A program made the translations under genes and the position numbers. A model generated the notes under the pieces. It ran no database searches and was not told the DNA's origin. It was given only the letters and a program-made list of their open reading frames with translations. A stretch of DNA of 7,962 bases from Eubacterium sp. (GTDB taxonomy: Bacteria > Bacillota_A > Clostridia > Lachnospirales > Lachnospiraceae): contig JAFVEX010000077.1 in assembly GCA_017475785.1 (NCBI GenBank), positions 1-7,962 on the forward strand, read 5' to 3'. Of this stretch, positions 1-6,301 are shown in pieces; position 1 is the stretch's first letter; every line of letters begins with the position of its first letter.

Positions 1-42
1 CTTAGTGCGGCCGAGATGCATAAATCGAAAGGAACCCCATGA
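1..42 (+). CDS. C-terminal end of an upstream gene (partial)
   Basis: Frame 1 is open from the window edge and ends in a TGA at 40-42, giving a tail that reads LSAAEMHKSKGTP. The stop overlaps the ATG of the next gene as ATGA (39-42), the usual sign of translational coupling inside an operon. With only 13 codons visible the product cannot be recognised. Exporter pairs of this type are often preceded by a MarR-family regulator, so that is a reasonable guess, but it comes from context alone. The frame could also be open by chance over so short a stretch. Confidence 0.5.
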   Translation, partial: LSAAEMHKSKGTP

Positions 43-2153
43 ACCAGCAGAAAACGTTAAAATTTCATAACCGGGCATCTTTGGTGCTGCATTTTCTGCG
101 GGGGAGCTGGCAGTATTTCGCGCTGAGCATTCTTTTTGCGAGCATCGTCTCGCTTGCGGATCTCATCAACCCGAAGATCATTGAGTACACGGTGGATTCA
201 GTGATTGGCAGCGAGCCGCTTTCTGCGCCGGCATTTGTCCGGCAGATGGTTGAACAAGCAGGCGGAATCACCTGGTTTCGCGGCCATCTGGCGCTGATCG
301 CGGGGGGTGTCCTCGCAGTCGCGGCCGCAGGCGCCGTCTGCCGCTATCTTTTTATGCTGTTTGATTCGCTGGGAGCGGAGACCTTTGTGCGTCATGCCAG
401 GGACGGCCTGTATTCTCATATCGTGCGCCTTCCCTATGCCTGGCACGGGGAAAACCATACAGGTGATATCATCCAGAGGTGCACGTCGGACGTGGAGACG
501 ATCAAGCTCTTTGTATCGGAGCAGCTGATGTCGCTGTTCCGTGTAGTGCTTCTGATCGTCCTGTCGCTGTATTTCATGATGCGCATCCACTGGAAGCTGG
601 CGCTGGCAGAGGTAATCTTTATCCCGGTCATGGTGCTGAGCTCTGCTTTTTTTTACACGAAAATCGGTTCTGCCTTCGAAAAAGTAGACTCCGAGGAAGG
701 CAGGCTTTCCAGCATCGCGCAGGAAAATCTCACCGGTGTGCGCGTAGTCCGCGCCTTTGGGCGCGAGCGTTTTGAGCAGGAGCGTTTTGCCCGTCAGAAC
801 CAGCACTACACGAAGCTGTGGTTCCATCTGCAGCTGATCCTGGCCTCGTTCTGGACTTCGGGAAATGTGTACGCTACGGTCAGAAATCTGATCGTGACGG
901 TGCTCGGCGTGACCTTCTGCGTGCAGGGTACACTGACAGCCGGCGGTTTTATCGCATTTATGTCGTACAATGCCCTGATCTCGCTTCCCGTGCGCAGGCT
1001 CGGCAGGATTATTACGGAGATGAGTAAGGCGGCCATCTCTATAGACCGCCTGCGGTATATCATGAACGCGGAAGAAGAAACATTTGAATTATCGCCGGAG
1101 AATCGCACTGCGGGCACAGAAGCATCTTCCGGCAAGGCTTCTGCTCATGGAGGTTATGAGGCGGCCGTCGCGTTCACATCAGACAAGGAGAGCGAGTCCA
1201 GACCGGCTGACGCCAGCAGGATGATATTCAATGGAGATATCTGCTTCGAGCATGTATCATTCCAGTACCCCGGCGGTACAGGAGAAGTCCTGCGTGACGT
1301 CTCATTTACGGTTCCTGCCGGAAAAACTGTCGGGATTCTCGGGGGTACGGGCAGCGGCAAGACGACACTCATTTCCCTGATCGACCGCCTGTATGAACTG
1401 GATCCCGGAAAAGGGCGGATTACGATCGGCGGAAAGGAGCTGAAGGAAATCCCGCGCGGCCTGCTGCGCGAGAATATCGGCATGGTGCTCCAGGAGCCGT
1501 ATTTATTCTCTGGAACAATCGCCGAAAATATCGCAATGTCAGGGGAAAAAGCCGAAAGCACAGCAGCTGGTCACACCGCGATGTCAGGGGAAGAAGCCGA
1601 AAGCATGGCAGCTGGTCACGCCGCGATGTCAGGGGAAGAAGCAGCAGGCACAGCAGATGGTCACACCGCAATGTCAGGGAAAGAAGCCGCAGAAAAACCA
1701 GATAACCAGTCAGGACAGGTGCAGGCGGTTGAAGAAGCGGGAGTCTCCCGCGCGGCTTCTGTGGCGGCACTGGACGAGACCATCGAGAAGCTGGAGCAGG
1801 GCATGCAGACCTTTGTCGGCGAGCGCGGCGTCACATTGTCCGGCGGGCAGCGGCAGCGCGTTGCCATCGCGCAGATGCTGTACCGGAAAACGCCGATTAT
1901 GATCTTCGACGATTCTCTGTCCGCAGTCGACGCCGAGACAGACGCAAAGATCCGCGCGGCACTGCGGGAGCAGACAGCCGGCGCAACTGTCATTTTGATT
2001 GCGCACCGCATCACGACACTGATGCATGCAGATGAGATCATCGTGCTGGATCAGGGGGAAATCAGGGAGCGTGGAACACACAGGGAGTTGCTGGAACAGA
2101 ACGGAATCTATCGGCATGTCTATGAACTGCAGACCAGAGATGCCGATCTGTAA
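39..2153 (+). CDS. ABC exporter half-transporter, degenerate-site subunit, with repeat insertion in the ATPase domain
   Basis: This is a 704-residue fused membrane-plus-ATPase subunit of a type IV ABC exporter, probably moving drugs, lipids or peptides out of the cell as a heterodimer with the next gene product. The transmembrane domain covers about residues 15-340 and the nucleotide-binding domain about 398-704. Visible motifs are Walker A GGTGSGKT (435-442), Q-loop Gln485, signature LSGGQ (600-604), Walker B ending in Asp624, and switch His656. The residue after Asp624 is Asp625 instead of the catalytic Glu, as in the LmrC/BmrC/TM287 type of subunit. The protein is about 100 residues longer than usual. 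The excess lies in a polar linker (about 350-395), a four-copy 15-residue repeat (499-558) between Q-loop and signature, and a long first extracellular loop. The start is ATG with AAAGGA 5 nt upstream, overlapping the preceding stop. The substrate cannot be told from sequence. Confidence 0.93.
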   Translation: MNQQKTLKFHNRASLVLHFLRGSWQYFALSILFASIVSLADLINPKIIEYTVDSVIGSEPLSAPAFVRQMVEQAGGITWFRGHLALIAGGVLAVAAAGAVCRYLFMLFDSLGAETFVRHARDGLYSHIVRLPYAWHGENHTGDIIQRCTSDVETIKLFVSEQLMSLFRVVLLIVLSLYFMMRIHWKLALAEVIFIPVMVLSSAFFYTKIGSAFEKVDSEEGRLSSIAQENLTGVRVVRAFGRERFEQERFARQNQHYTKLWFHLQLILASFWTSGNVYATVRNLIVTVLGVTFCVQGTLTAGGFIAFMSYNALISLPVRRLGRIITEMSKAAISIDRLRYIMNAEEETFELSPENRTAGTEASSGKASAHGGYEAAVAFTSDKESESRPADASRMIFNGDICFEHVSFQYPGGTGEVLRDVSFTVPAGKTVGILGGTGSGKTTLISLIDRLYELDPGKGRITIGGKELKEIPRGLLRENIGMVLQEPYLFSGTIAENIAMSGEKAESTAAGHTAMSGEEAESMAAGHAAMSGEEAAGTADGHTAMSGKEAAEKPDNQSGQVQAVEEAGVSRAASVAALDETIEKLEQGMQTFVGERGVTLSGGQRQRVAIAQMLYRKTPIMIFDDSLSAVDAETDAKIRAALREQTAGATVILIAHRITTLMHADEIIVLDQGEIRERGTHRELLEQNGIYRHVYELQTRDADL
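1533..1712 (+). repeat. 45-bp in-frame tandem repeat (4 units) inside the ABC ATPase domain
   Basis: Four consecutive 45-bp units lie at 1533-1577, 1578-1622, 1623-1667 and 1668-1712, the last diverged in its second half. Each encodes 15 residues starting AMSG: AMSGEKAESTAAGHT, AMSGEEAESMAAGHA, AMSGEEAAGTADGHT, AMSGKEAAEKPDNQS. The unit length is a multiple of three, so copy changes keep the frame. The block sits right after the ENIA stretch that follows the Q-loop. The usual helical-subdomain sequence resumes with the EEAGVSRAAS stretch, so the repeat is an insertion, not a replacement. The composition is rich in Ala, Glu, Gly and Ser, so it is probably flexible or helical and solvent exposed. 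Confidence 0.93.
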
Positions 2154-2184
2154 TTGTTCGCTGTTGTATATATGCAGACCAGAT

Positions 2185-2320
2185 GATGCTGGAACCCGGC
2201 CAGTGCAGGAAGCCAACTGATATCGAAAACCAGCCCGTACTGGGAGCCGTATGATATCGAAAACCAGCCCGTACTGGGAGCCGTATGATATCGAAAACCG
2301 GTCGTTACTGGAAATCTGCC
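2185..2320 (+). repeat. 34-bp tandem repeat (about 4 units) between the two exporter genes
   Basis: Units lie at 2185-2218 (diverged), 2219-2252, 2253-2286 and 2287-2320 (diverged in its second half). The two middle units are identical and begin GATATCGAAAACCAG. Because 34 is not a multiple of three, the array is not a coding repeat. It fills most of the 186-bp gap between two genes that should be co-transcribed, and ends 19 bp before the second start codon. Each unit carries the short dyad CCAG...CTGG (6-nt loop), which is weak. An 11-bp direct repeat, TGCAGACCAGA, also occurs at 2128-2138 (end of the first gene) and at 2173-2183 (just before the array). Confidence 0.92.
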
Positions 2321-2339
2321 GGGACAGGAAAATAAAGAA

Positions 2340-4142
2340 ATGAAGGAAGACGATTTTAAGGGACGGCGCCTGCCGATGTTCGGCATTCCGAAGCTGATGC
2401 CGTTTATCCGCCCGTATGGAAAAAAACTGATCGTGATGATCCTGCTGGGCATTTTGAGCAGCCTGGCAGATACAATCTACCCGCTGTTCAACAGCTATGC
2501 CATAGATCATTTTATCGCAGGACGTACGGTAGACGGAATGGTCCGTTTTGTGGCGCTCTATCTCGGGCTTATGGTTCTGCAGGAGCTGGACAATTTTTAC
2601 TGCCTGTACCAGTGCGGAAAGGTGGAGCTGGCGATCGACCGGGATCTGCGCGGCGCGGCATTCGACCACCTGCAGACCCTCTCTTTTTCTTATTTCAACC
2701 AAAACAGTGTCGGATATATTCACGCCCGTGTCATGAGCGACACAGCCAAAATCGGAGAGCTGGTCGCGTGGCGGATGATGGATGTCGTCTGGAACGTCTC
2801 CTATATTGCATGTGTCCTGATCATGATGCTTTCGCTCTCCCCGCGCCTGGCGCTGTTTGTCATCGTGCTGGTGCCTGTTGCGGTAGTGGTGATTCTGTTC
2901 TTCGAGCGCAGACTGATCGCGCTGAATCACAAAATCCGGGAGATCAACGCGCGCATCACATCCGATTTCAACGAAGGCATCACAGGGGCTAAAAGCATCA
3001 AGGTGCTGGCCGTCGAGCAGAAGATGACCGGTGAATTCCGGAAGGACACGCGGCGCATGCAGAAAACGATCGTCAATACGACGCATCACGCCGCGCTGCT
3101 CACATCCATTGTGACGCTGCTGTCTTCCGTAGCGCTTGCTTTGGTGCTCTGGCAGGGCGGCCTGATTACACTGGACGGCGTTATCAAAATCGGCACGCTG
3201 TCAGTGTTCATGTCCTATGCAGTCGGCGTGCTGGAGCCGATCCAGAGCATCATTACGACCCTGTCGACTCTGATTTCAATTCAGGTCAATATCGACCGGT
3301 TTATGCGGCTGCTCGGGGAAGTGTCCGACGTGGCAGATACGCCCGAAGTCATTGAGAAGTACGGTGATAATTTCCATCCGCGCAGAGAAAACTGGGAGCC
3401 GCTGCACGGCGACGTGGAGTTCAGGGATGTGACGTTCCGGTATCCGGACGGAGAAGAATATGTCCTGGAGCACTTCAATCTGAAGGTGCCGCACGGGACA
3501 AATGTCGCGATCGTCGGAGAGACAGGTGCCGGAAAATCGACGCTTGTCAACCTTGTGTGCAGATTTTATGAGCCGACAGAGGGACAGGTGCTGATCGATG
3601 GCCGTGACGCCCGCGAGCGCTCACAGCTGTGGCTGCACAGCAGTATCGGCTATGTGCTGCAGACGCCCCACCTGTTTTCAGGAACCGTGCGGGAAAACCT
3701 CCGCTACGGCAGGCCTGATGCCTCCGATGAAGAAATCTGGGAGGCACTGTCTCTCGTCTCGGCAGATTTTGTAGTGAAAAAAATGCCCCGCGGGCTTGAT
3801 ACAGAAGTCGGAGAAGGCGGCGACACGCTTTCTACGGGAGAGAAACAGCTCATCTCCTTTGCCCGCGCGCTCCTGGCCGACCCGAAGATTCTTGTTTTAG
3901 ACGAGGCTACTGCATCCATAGACACTGTGACAGAAAAAGCGATTCAGGACGCCATCGCGGCAGTAATCAGAGGAAGAACCTCCTTTGTCATCGCACACCG
4001 CCTGTCCACCATTGCGGGCGCAGACATTATCCTGGCGGTTCGCGACGGAAAAATCATAGAAAACGGCACGCACCAGGAACTGATGCGTGCCCGCGGATAC
4101 TACTATAAGCTTTACCGTCAGCAAATGGAGAGTGTTGTATAA
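2340..4142 (+). CDS. ABC exporter half-transporter, catalytic-site subunit
   Basis: This is a 600-residue type IV ABC exporter subunit of normal length, the probable heterodimer partner of the preceding gene product. The transmembrane domain covers about residues 25-320 and the nucleotide-binding domain about 355-595. Motifs are Walker A GETGAGKS (393-400), Q-loop Gln441, Walker B ending LVLDE with catalytic Glu522, D-loop SID (526-528) and switch His553. The signature reads LSTGE (497-501) instead of LSGGQ. This subunit therefore supplies a competent Walker B to the active site and a defective signature to the degenerate site, complementing the Asp625 of its partner. The start is ATG with AGGA 10 nt upstream, a modest ribosome binding site. 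A later Met13 has no better site. No terminator is visible after the stop, which lies 13 bp from the end of the convergent nitroreductase gene. Confidence 0.94.
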   Translation: MKEDDFKGRRLPMFGIPKLMPFIRPYGKKLIVMILLGILSSLADTIYPLFNSYAIDHFIAGRTVDGMVRFVALYLGLMVLQELDNFYCLYQCGKVELAIDRDLRGAAFDHLQTLSFSYFNQNSVGYIHARVMSDTAKIGELVAWRMMDVVWNVSYIACVLIMMLSLSPRLALFVIVLVPVAVVVILFFERRLIALNHKIREINARITSDFNEGITGAKSIKVLAVEQKMTGEFRKDTRRMQKTIVNTTHHAALLTSIVTLLSSVALALVLWQGGLITLDGVIKIGTLSVFMSYAVGVLEPIQSIITTLSTLISIQVNIDRFMRLLGEVSDVADTPEVIEKYGDNFHPRRENWEPLHGDVEFRDVTFRYPDGEEYVLEHFNLKVPHGTNVAIVGETGAGKSTLVNLVCRFYEPTEGQVLIDGRDARERSQLWLHSSIGYVLQTPHLFSGTVRENLRYGRPDASDEEIWEALSLVSADFVVKKMPRGLDTEVGEGGDTLSTGEKQLISFARALLADPKILVLDEATASIDTVTEKAIQDAIAAVIRGRTSFVIAHRLSTIAGADIILAVRDGKIIENGTHQELMRARGYYYKLYRQQMESVV

Positions 4143-4155
4143 GAAACCACGCCCG

Positions 4156-4677
4156 TCAGATGTAATACACGGCTCCCTTATGCTGCTGGCTCTTTACCTT
4201 CGGCTCGCAGTCCGGATATCCGAGGATGCAGTTTCCGATTCCTTCGTACTCGCCTTCAATGCCGAGATCCTTCAGCAGCTGTTTGCACGCGTCTGTCTCA
4301 AACATTTCCTTTGCGCGGTGAATCCAGCAAGCGCCAAGTCCCAGACCGTGCGCCGCGATCTGCATGTTTTCCATTGCGCAGCTTCCGTCGTAGACGCGCT
4401 CCGCTTTGTTCTTGTCGGCCAGGACGATCAGTACGACCGGAGCGCCGTAGAAAGGATCAATTTCGGCACCCATGATGCCGGCATTGATCTTTGAGAGACG
4501 GTCACGCGTCTCCTTGTCTGTGACAGCGATGACGATCGGGGAGTTGCTGCCGCGCCCGATCGGGGCGGTCACGCCTGCCTCAATTACCTGGTCCATCAGT
4601 TCCTTCGGAACCATGTCCGGTTTGTACTTCTTGCAGCTGTAGCGGGTGAGCAGGCAGTTCATTACTTCGTTTGCCAT
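4156..4677 (-). CDS. Nitroreductase-family flavoprotein
   Basis: This 173-residue protein resembles the small FMN-dependent nitroreductase family, which uses NAD(P)H to reduce nitroaromatics, quinones or other electrophiles in the cytosol, usually as a dimer. The N-terminal TRYSCKKYK segment (11-19) matches the family's RRSxRxF/Y phosphate-binding start. The APIGRGSNSP segment (38-47) corresponds to the APTxxNxQP flavin loop. GLGLGACWIH (111-120) and LGYPDCEPK (152-160) are the usual glycine-rich and C-terminal family motifs. The length is at the short end of the family. The start is well set: ATG with AGGAGG at 4686-4691, 8 nt upstream. It is transcribed alone, convergent with the exporter genes and divergent from the AraC gene. 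The natural substrate is unknown, and family members with this motif set can have other redox roles. Confidence 0.9.
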   Translation of the reverse strand: MANEVMNCLLTRYSCKKYKPDMVPKELMDQVIEAGVTAPIGRGSNSPIVIAVTDKETRDRLSKINAGIMGAEIDPFYGAPVVLIVLADKNKAERVYDGSCAMENMQIAAHGLGLGACWIHRAKEMFETDACKQLLKDLGIEGEYEGIGNCILGYPDCEPKVKSQQHKGAVYYI

Positions 4678-4711
4678 GAAAAATTCCTCCTGAAATCAGA
4701 AAATCATACGC

Positions 4712-4728
4712 ACCTGTCTGAAACAGGT
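4712..4728 (-). promoter_or_regulatory. Dyad in the nitroreductase leader, possible operator
   Basis: ACCTGT and ACAGGT form a perfect 6-bp inverted repeat around a 5-nt loop. It lies between the predicted transcription start (about 4741) and the ribosome binding site of the nitroreductase gene. It has no T-run, so it is not a terminator. The position fits an operator for a small dimeric repressor, but that is inference, and a chance dyad is possible. Confidence 0.35.
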
Positions 4729-4747
4729 TACTATTTTATCCAAAAAT

Positions 4748-4776
4748 ATCATATAATGAATTTCAGGACGCGTCAA
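4748..4776 (-). promoter_or_regulatory. Promoter of the nitroreductase gene
   Basis: Reading the - strand, a -35 box TTGACG (4771-4776) and a -10 box TATGAT (4748-4753) are separated by 17 bp, each one mismatch from the sigma-A consensus. Transcription should start near 4741, giving a leader of about 64 nt that contains the dyad at 4712-4728. Confidence 0.7.
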
Positions 4777-4803
4777 TGAATATCAATTTCAATACAGCTT
4801 TGT

Positions 4804-4832
4804 TGAAAGAGTATAATTTGTATCAATATAAA
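4804..4832 (+). promoter_or_regulatory. Orphan promoter-like sequence in the intergenic region
   Basis: TTGAAA (4804-4809), a 17-bp spacer and TATAAA (4827-4832) match the sigma-A consensus at five of six positions in each box. No coding sequence with a ribosome binding site follows closely. The product would be either a 465-nt leader for the AraC-type gene or a non-coding transcript ending near the hairpin at 5105-5135. AT-rich DNA yields promoter look-alikes, so confidence is moderate. Confidence 0.4.
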
Positions 4833-5028
4833 TTTCGGCGTATCGCTGTAATAAAGCAGCAGCGCAGGGAAGTATTCGCCCGGTTAAACGTATAAATACC
4901 ATGATTATCCGCCAATAACTGAAAAATTTGTATTGTTCAACTTGCTAAAAAAAACGAAGCAAAAAAACACAAATTCTACTGGGAAAATGCTTAAAAGTTA
5001 AAAAACCTTCGGATTCTCCAAAGAAATA

Positions 5029-5056
5029 TTGAAAAAGTCCAAGAATATGTTATTAT
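5029..5056 (+). promoter_or_regulatory. Promoter of the AraC-type regulator gene
   Basis: TTGAAA (5029-5034) and TATTAT (5051-5056) are 16 bp apart. The -10 box is preceded by TG one base upstream (5048-5049), the extended -10 form. Transcription would start near 5063, leaving an unusually long leader of about 240 nt before the AraC start codon. Confidence 0.6.
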
Positions 5057-5104
5057 TAGGATAGATTATTAAGACAAATTCTAATATGAAAATTGTTTGT
5101 AAAG

Positions 5105-5135
5105 AATCCTGTTTCCGAGAAGAGACAGGATTTTT
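5105..5135 (+). terminator. Terminator-like hairpin in the AraC leader, possible attenuator
   Basis: AATCCTGT (5105-5112) pairs perfectly with ACAGGATT (5125-5132) around a 12-nt loop and runs into TTTTT (5131-5135). It lies about 40 nt after the predicted AraC transcription start. It may therefore attenuate AraC transcription, or end a transcript from the orphan promoter at 4804-4832. The stem is AT-rich at its base and the U-tract is short, so termination would be partial. Confidence 0.45.
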
Positions 5136-5163
5136 ACGAAGGCGAATTTCCACGAAGCTGCAG

Positions 5164-5208
5164 GGAAGTACTTTCTGGCCTGACGTTGATGGATGAGTCC
5201 ATACTTCC
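5164..5208 (+). promoter_or_regulatory. Second dyad in the AraC leader
   Basis: GGAAGTA (5164-5170) and TACTTCC (5202-5208) form a perfect 7-bp stem around 31 nt, in which TGG (5176-5178) and CCA (5199-5201) could add an inner stem. It lies between the terminator-like hairpin and the AraC start. It may be leader structure or a protein site, and nothing else points to its function. Confidence 0.3.
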
Positions 5209-5303
5209 ACAAAACGAGACAGACGATGAGCGCACATTCCAGTAAGAGGTTCAGATTATTTTCGAGGAATTCACGAGAGTGATGAAGTTGGAGGAAAGTT
5301 GTT

Positions 5304-6137
5304 ATGAAAATTGTTGATTCGGGAGTTTTGGAGTCCTCGTTCCTGGACTTTACGATTCCCTCATCGTTCGCGAGGGAGACACTGTATTACCCGATTGAAT
5401 ACGGCACGTTTGTCTGCGACAGAAATTATGCCATCGAGCGGAAATATCTTGACCAGTACCTGATCATGTATGTCCGGTCCGGCGCGCTGAACGTCAGCGT
5501 AGAAGGGAAAGAAGAGCACGTTGATTCCGAACAGGTGGTTCTGATGGACTGCAGACAGCCGCACGCTTACTGGTGTACGGAAAACGCGGAATTCCTTTGG
5601 TTCCATTTCAATGGGTGTAACTCGGAAGGTTATGTCAGATTCCTTCGTGACAAGTATGGAAGCTTTTTGATGACGCCGGAAGAGCCGGAGCGGATCCTCA
5701 GGTATTTTGAGCGGCTATTCCTCTACCTGCAGGCAGAGGAGATCAATGAGCATATGGTTTCACTCCAGATCAACAAGATTCTGGCCAGGCTGGCCAGTGC
5801 CGGTGAAAACGCCATGGGAAACAACATGTTTACGCCGGTTATCCAGCATATCAGGAATCACTATGATGAGGAGATACGTCTGGACGATCTGATGGATATC
5901 TGCGGACTGAGCAAATCTTATTTTATCAGAGAATTCAAAAAACAGGTAGGCAGTACGCCGCACGAATATCTGCTGGCATATCGCCTGCGCCAGGCAAAAC
6001 AGCTGCTCGCGACCTCCGGGAACTCGATCGAGGAGATCGCAGAGCGGTGTGGTTTCAACAGTACCTCGCATTTTGCAAGAGCATTTAAAAAAGAAAACCA
6101 GATGACCCCGACCGATTTCCGAAACATCCGGTTTTGA
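5304..6137 (+). CDS. AraC-family transcriptional regulator with N-terminal cupin-like sensor domain
   Basis: This is a 277-residue cytosolic DNA-binding regulator. Residues about 25-105 resemble the AraC-type cupin ligand-binding barrel, with the HFNG stretch (101-104) typical of sugar-responsive members. Residues about 178-277 are the double helix-turn-helix domain. The first helix-turn-helix is near 191-211 (LDDLMDICGLSKSYFIREF). The second is near 241-262 (IEEIAERCGFNSTSHFARAFK) and is followed by the family motif MTPTDFR (267-273). The length is normal for the family. The start is ATG with GGAGG at 5290-5294, 9 nt upstream. The gene has its own promoter, a long structured leader and a strong terminator. 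The TIM-barrel isomerase gene downstream on the same strand is the likeliest target, and the inducer is then probably a sugar or polyol. This is inferred from neighbourhood only. Confidence 0.93.
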   Translation: MKIVDSGVLESSFLDFTIPSSFARETLYYPIEYGTFVCDRNYAIERKYLDQYLIMYVRSGALNVSVEGKEEHVDSEQVVLMDCRQPHAYWCTENAEFLWFHFNGCNSEGYVRFLRDKYGSFLMTPEEPERILRYFERLFLYLQAEEINEHMVSLQINKILARLASAGENAMGNNMFTPVIQHIRNHYDEEIRLDDLMDICGLSKSYFIREFKKQVGSTPHEYLLAYRLRQAKQLLATSGNSIEEIAERCGFNSTSHFARAFKKENQMTPTDFRNIRF

Positions 6138-6174
6138 TATTGAGGGGGAATCAGGGTCTCGGGAAGGAACCCGT

Positions 6175-6203
6175 AAGGCTGCCGCGCTGCGGCAGCCTTT
6201 TTT
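6175..6203 (+). terminator. Rho-independent terminator of the AraC-type gene
   Basis: AAGGCTGCCGC (6175-6185) and GCGGCAGCCTT (6189-6199) form a perfect 11-bp stem with a 3-nt loop, followed by a T-tract through 6203. It lies 38 bp after the stop codon and separates the regulator from the next transcription unit. Confidence 0.93.
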
Positions 6204-6243
6204 GCGTTATAAAAGAATAAATGTATAATACCAAGTGATCAGG

Positions 6244-6259
6244 TGCAGTGACATCTGCA
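6244..6259 (+). promoter_or_regulatory. Dyad overlapping the -35 box of the isomerase promoter
   Basis: TGCAG (6244-6248) and CTGCA (6255-6259) flank the -35 hexamer. A direct repeat GACATC (6250-6255 and 6263-6268) lies in the same place. A factor bound here would touch RNA polymerase, so it is a candidate operator. The half-sites are short and could arise by chance. Confidence 0.3.
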
Positions 6260-6276
6260 TGCGACATCGTTATAAT
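6248..6276 (+). promoter_or_regulatory. Promoter of the TIM-barrel isomerase gene
   Basis: GTGACA (6248-6253), a 17-bp spacer and a perfect TATAAT (6271-6276) predict a start near 6283 and a leader of about 125 nt. A second candidate, TTGCGT (6202-6207) with TATAAT (6224-6229) and a 16-bp spacer, overlaps the end of the upstream terminator and is weaker in its -35 box. Confidence 0.7.
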
Positions 6277-6301
6277 GCAATCAAGATCAAACAAAACAGA
6301 C

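Larger units (their letters stand above)
4678..5303. other. Gene-free AT-rich intergenic region with divergent promoters and a structured leader
   Basis: This 626-bp gap between the divergent nitroreductase and AraC-type genes holds no convincing protein gene. From left to right it contains the nitroreductase leader dyad and promoter, an orphan + strand promoter at 4804-4832, an A/T-rich stretch (about 4880-5030) with A-runs, the AraC promoter at 5029-5056, a terminator-like hairpin at 5105-5135 and a second dyad at 5164-5208. An 11-bp direct repeat, GCAGGGAAGTA, occurs at 4864-4874 and 5160-5170. Its meaning is unknown, and it could be a protein-binding site. Confidence 0.75.

Noticed and set aside
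2185..2320. CRISPR-like array
   Set aside because: The 34-bp units are directly adjacent with no unique spacers, so this is a tandem minisatellite.
1710..3089. A 459-codon open frame on the - strand across both exporter genes
   Set aside because: It lies opposite two well-supported ABC genes, spans the intergenic repeat array, has no family features and reads like antisense shadow of high-GC coding DNA.
4998..5237. A 79-codon - strand open frame in the AraC leader region
   Set aside because: It has no ribosome binding site upstream of its start, no recognisable features, and lies across the leader hairpins and the AraC promoter.
5197..5250. An 18-codon ORF starting at the ATGGATGAG stretch in the AraC leader
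   Set aside because: It has no ribosome binding site and is too short to support without conservation data.
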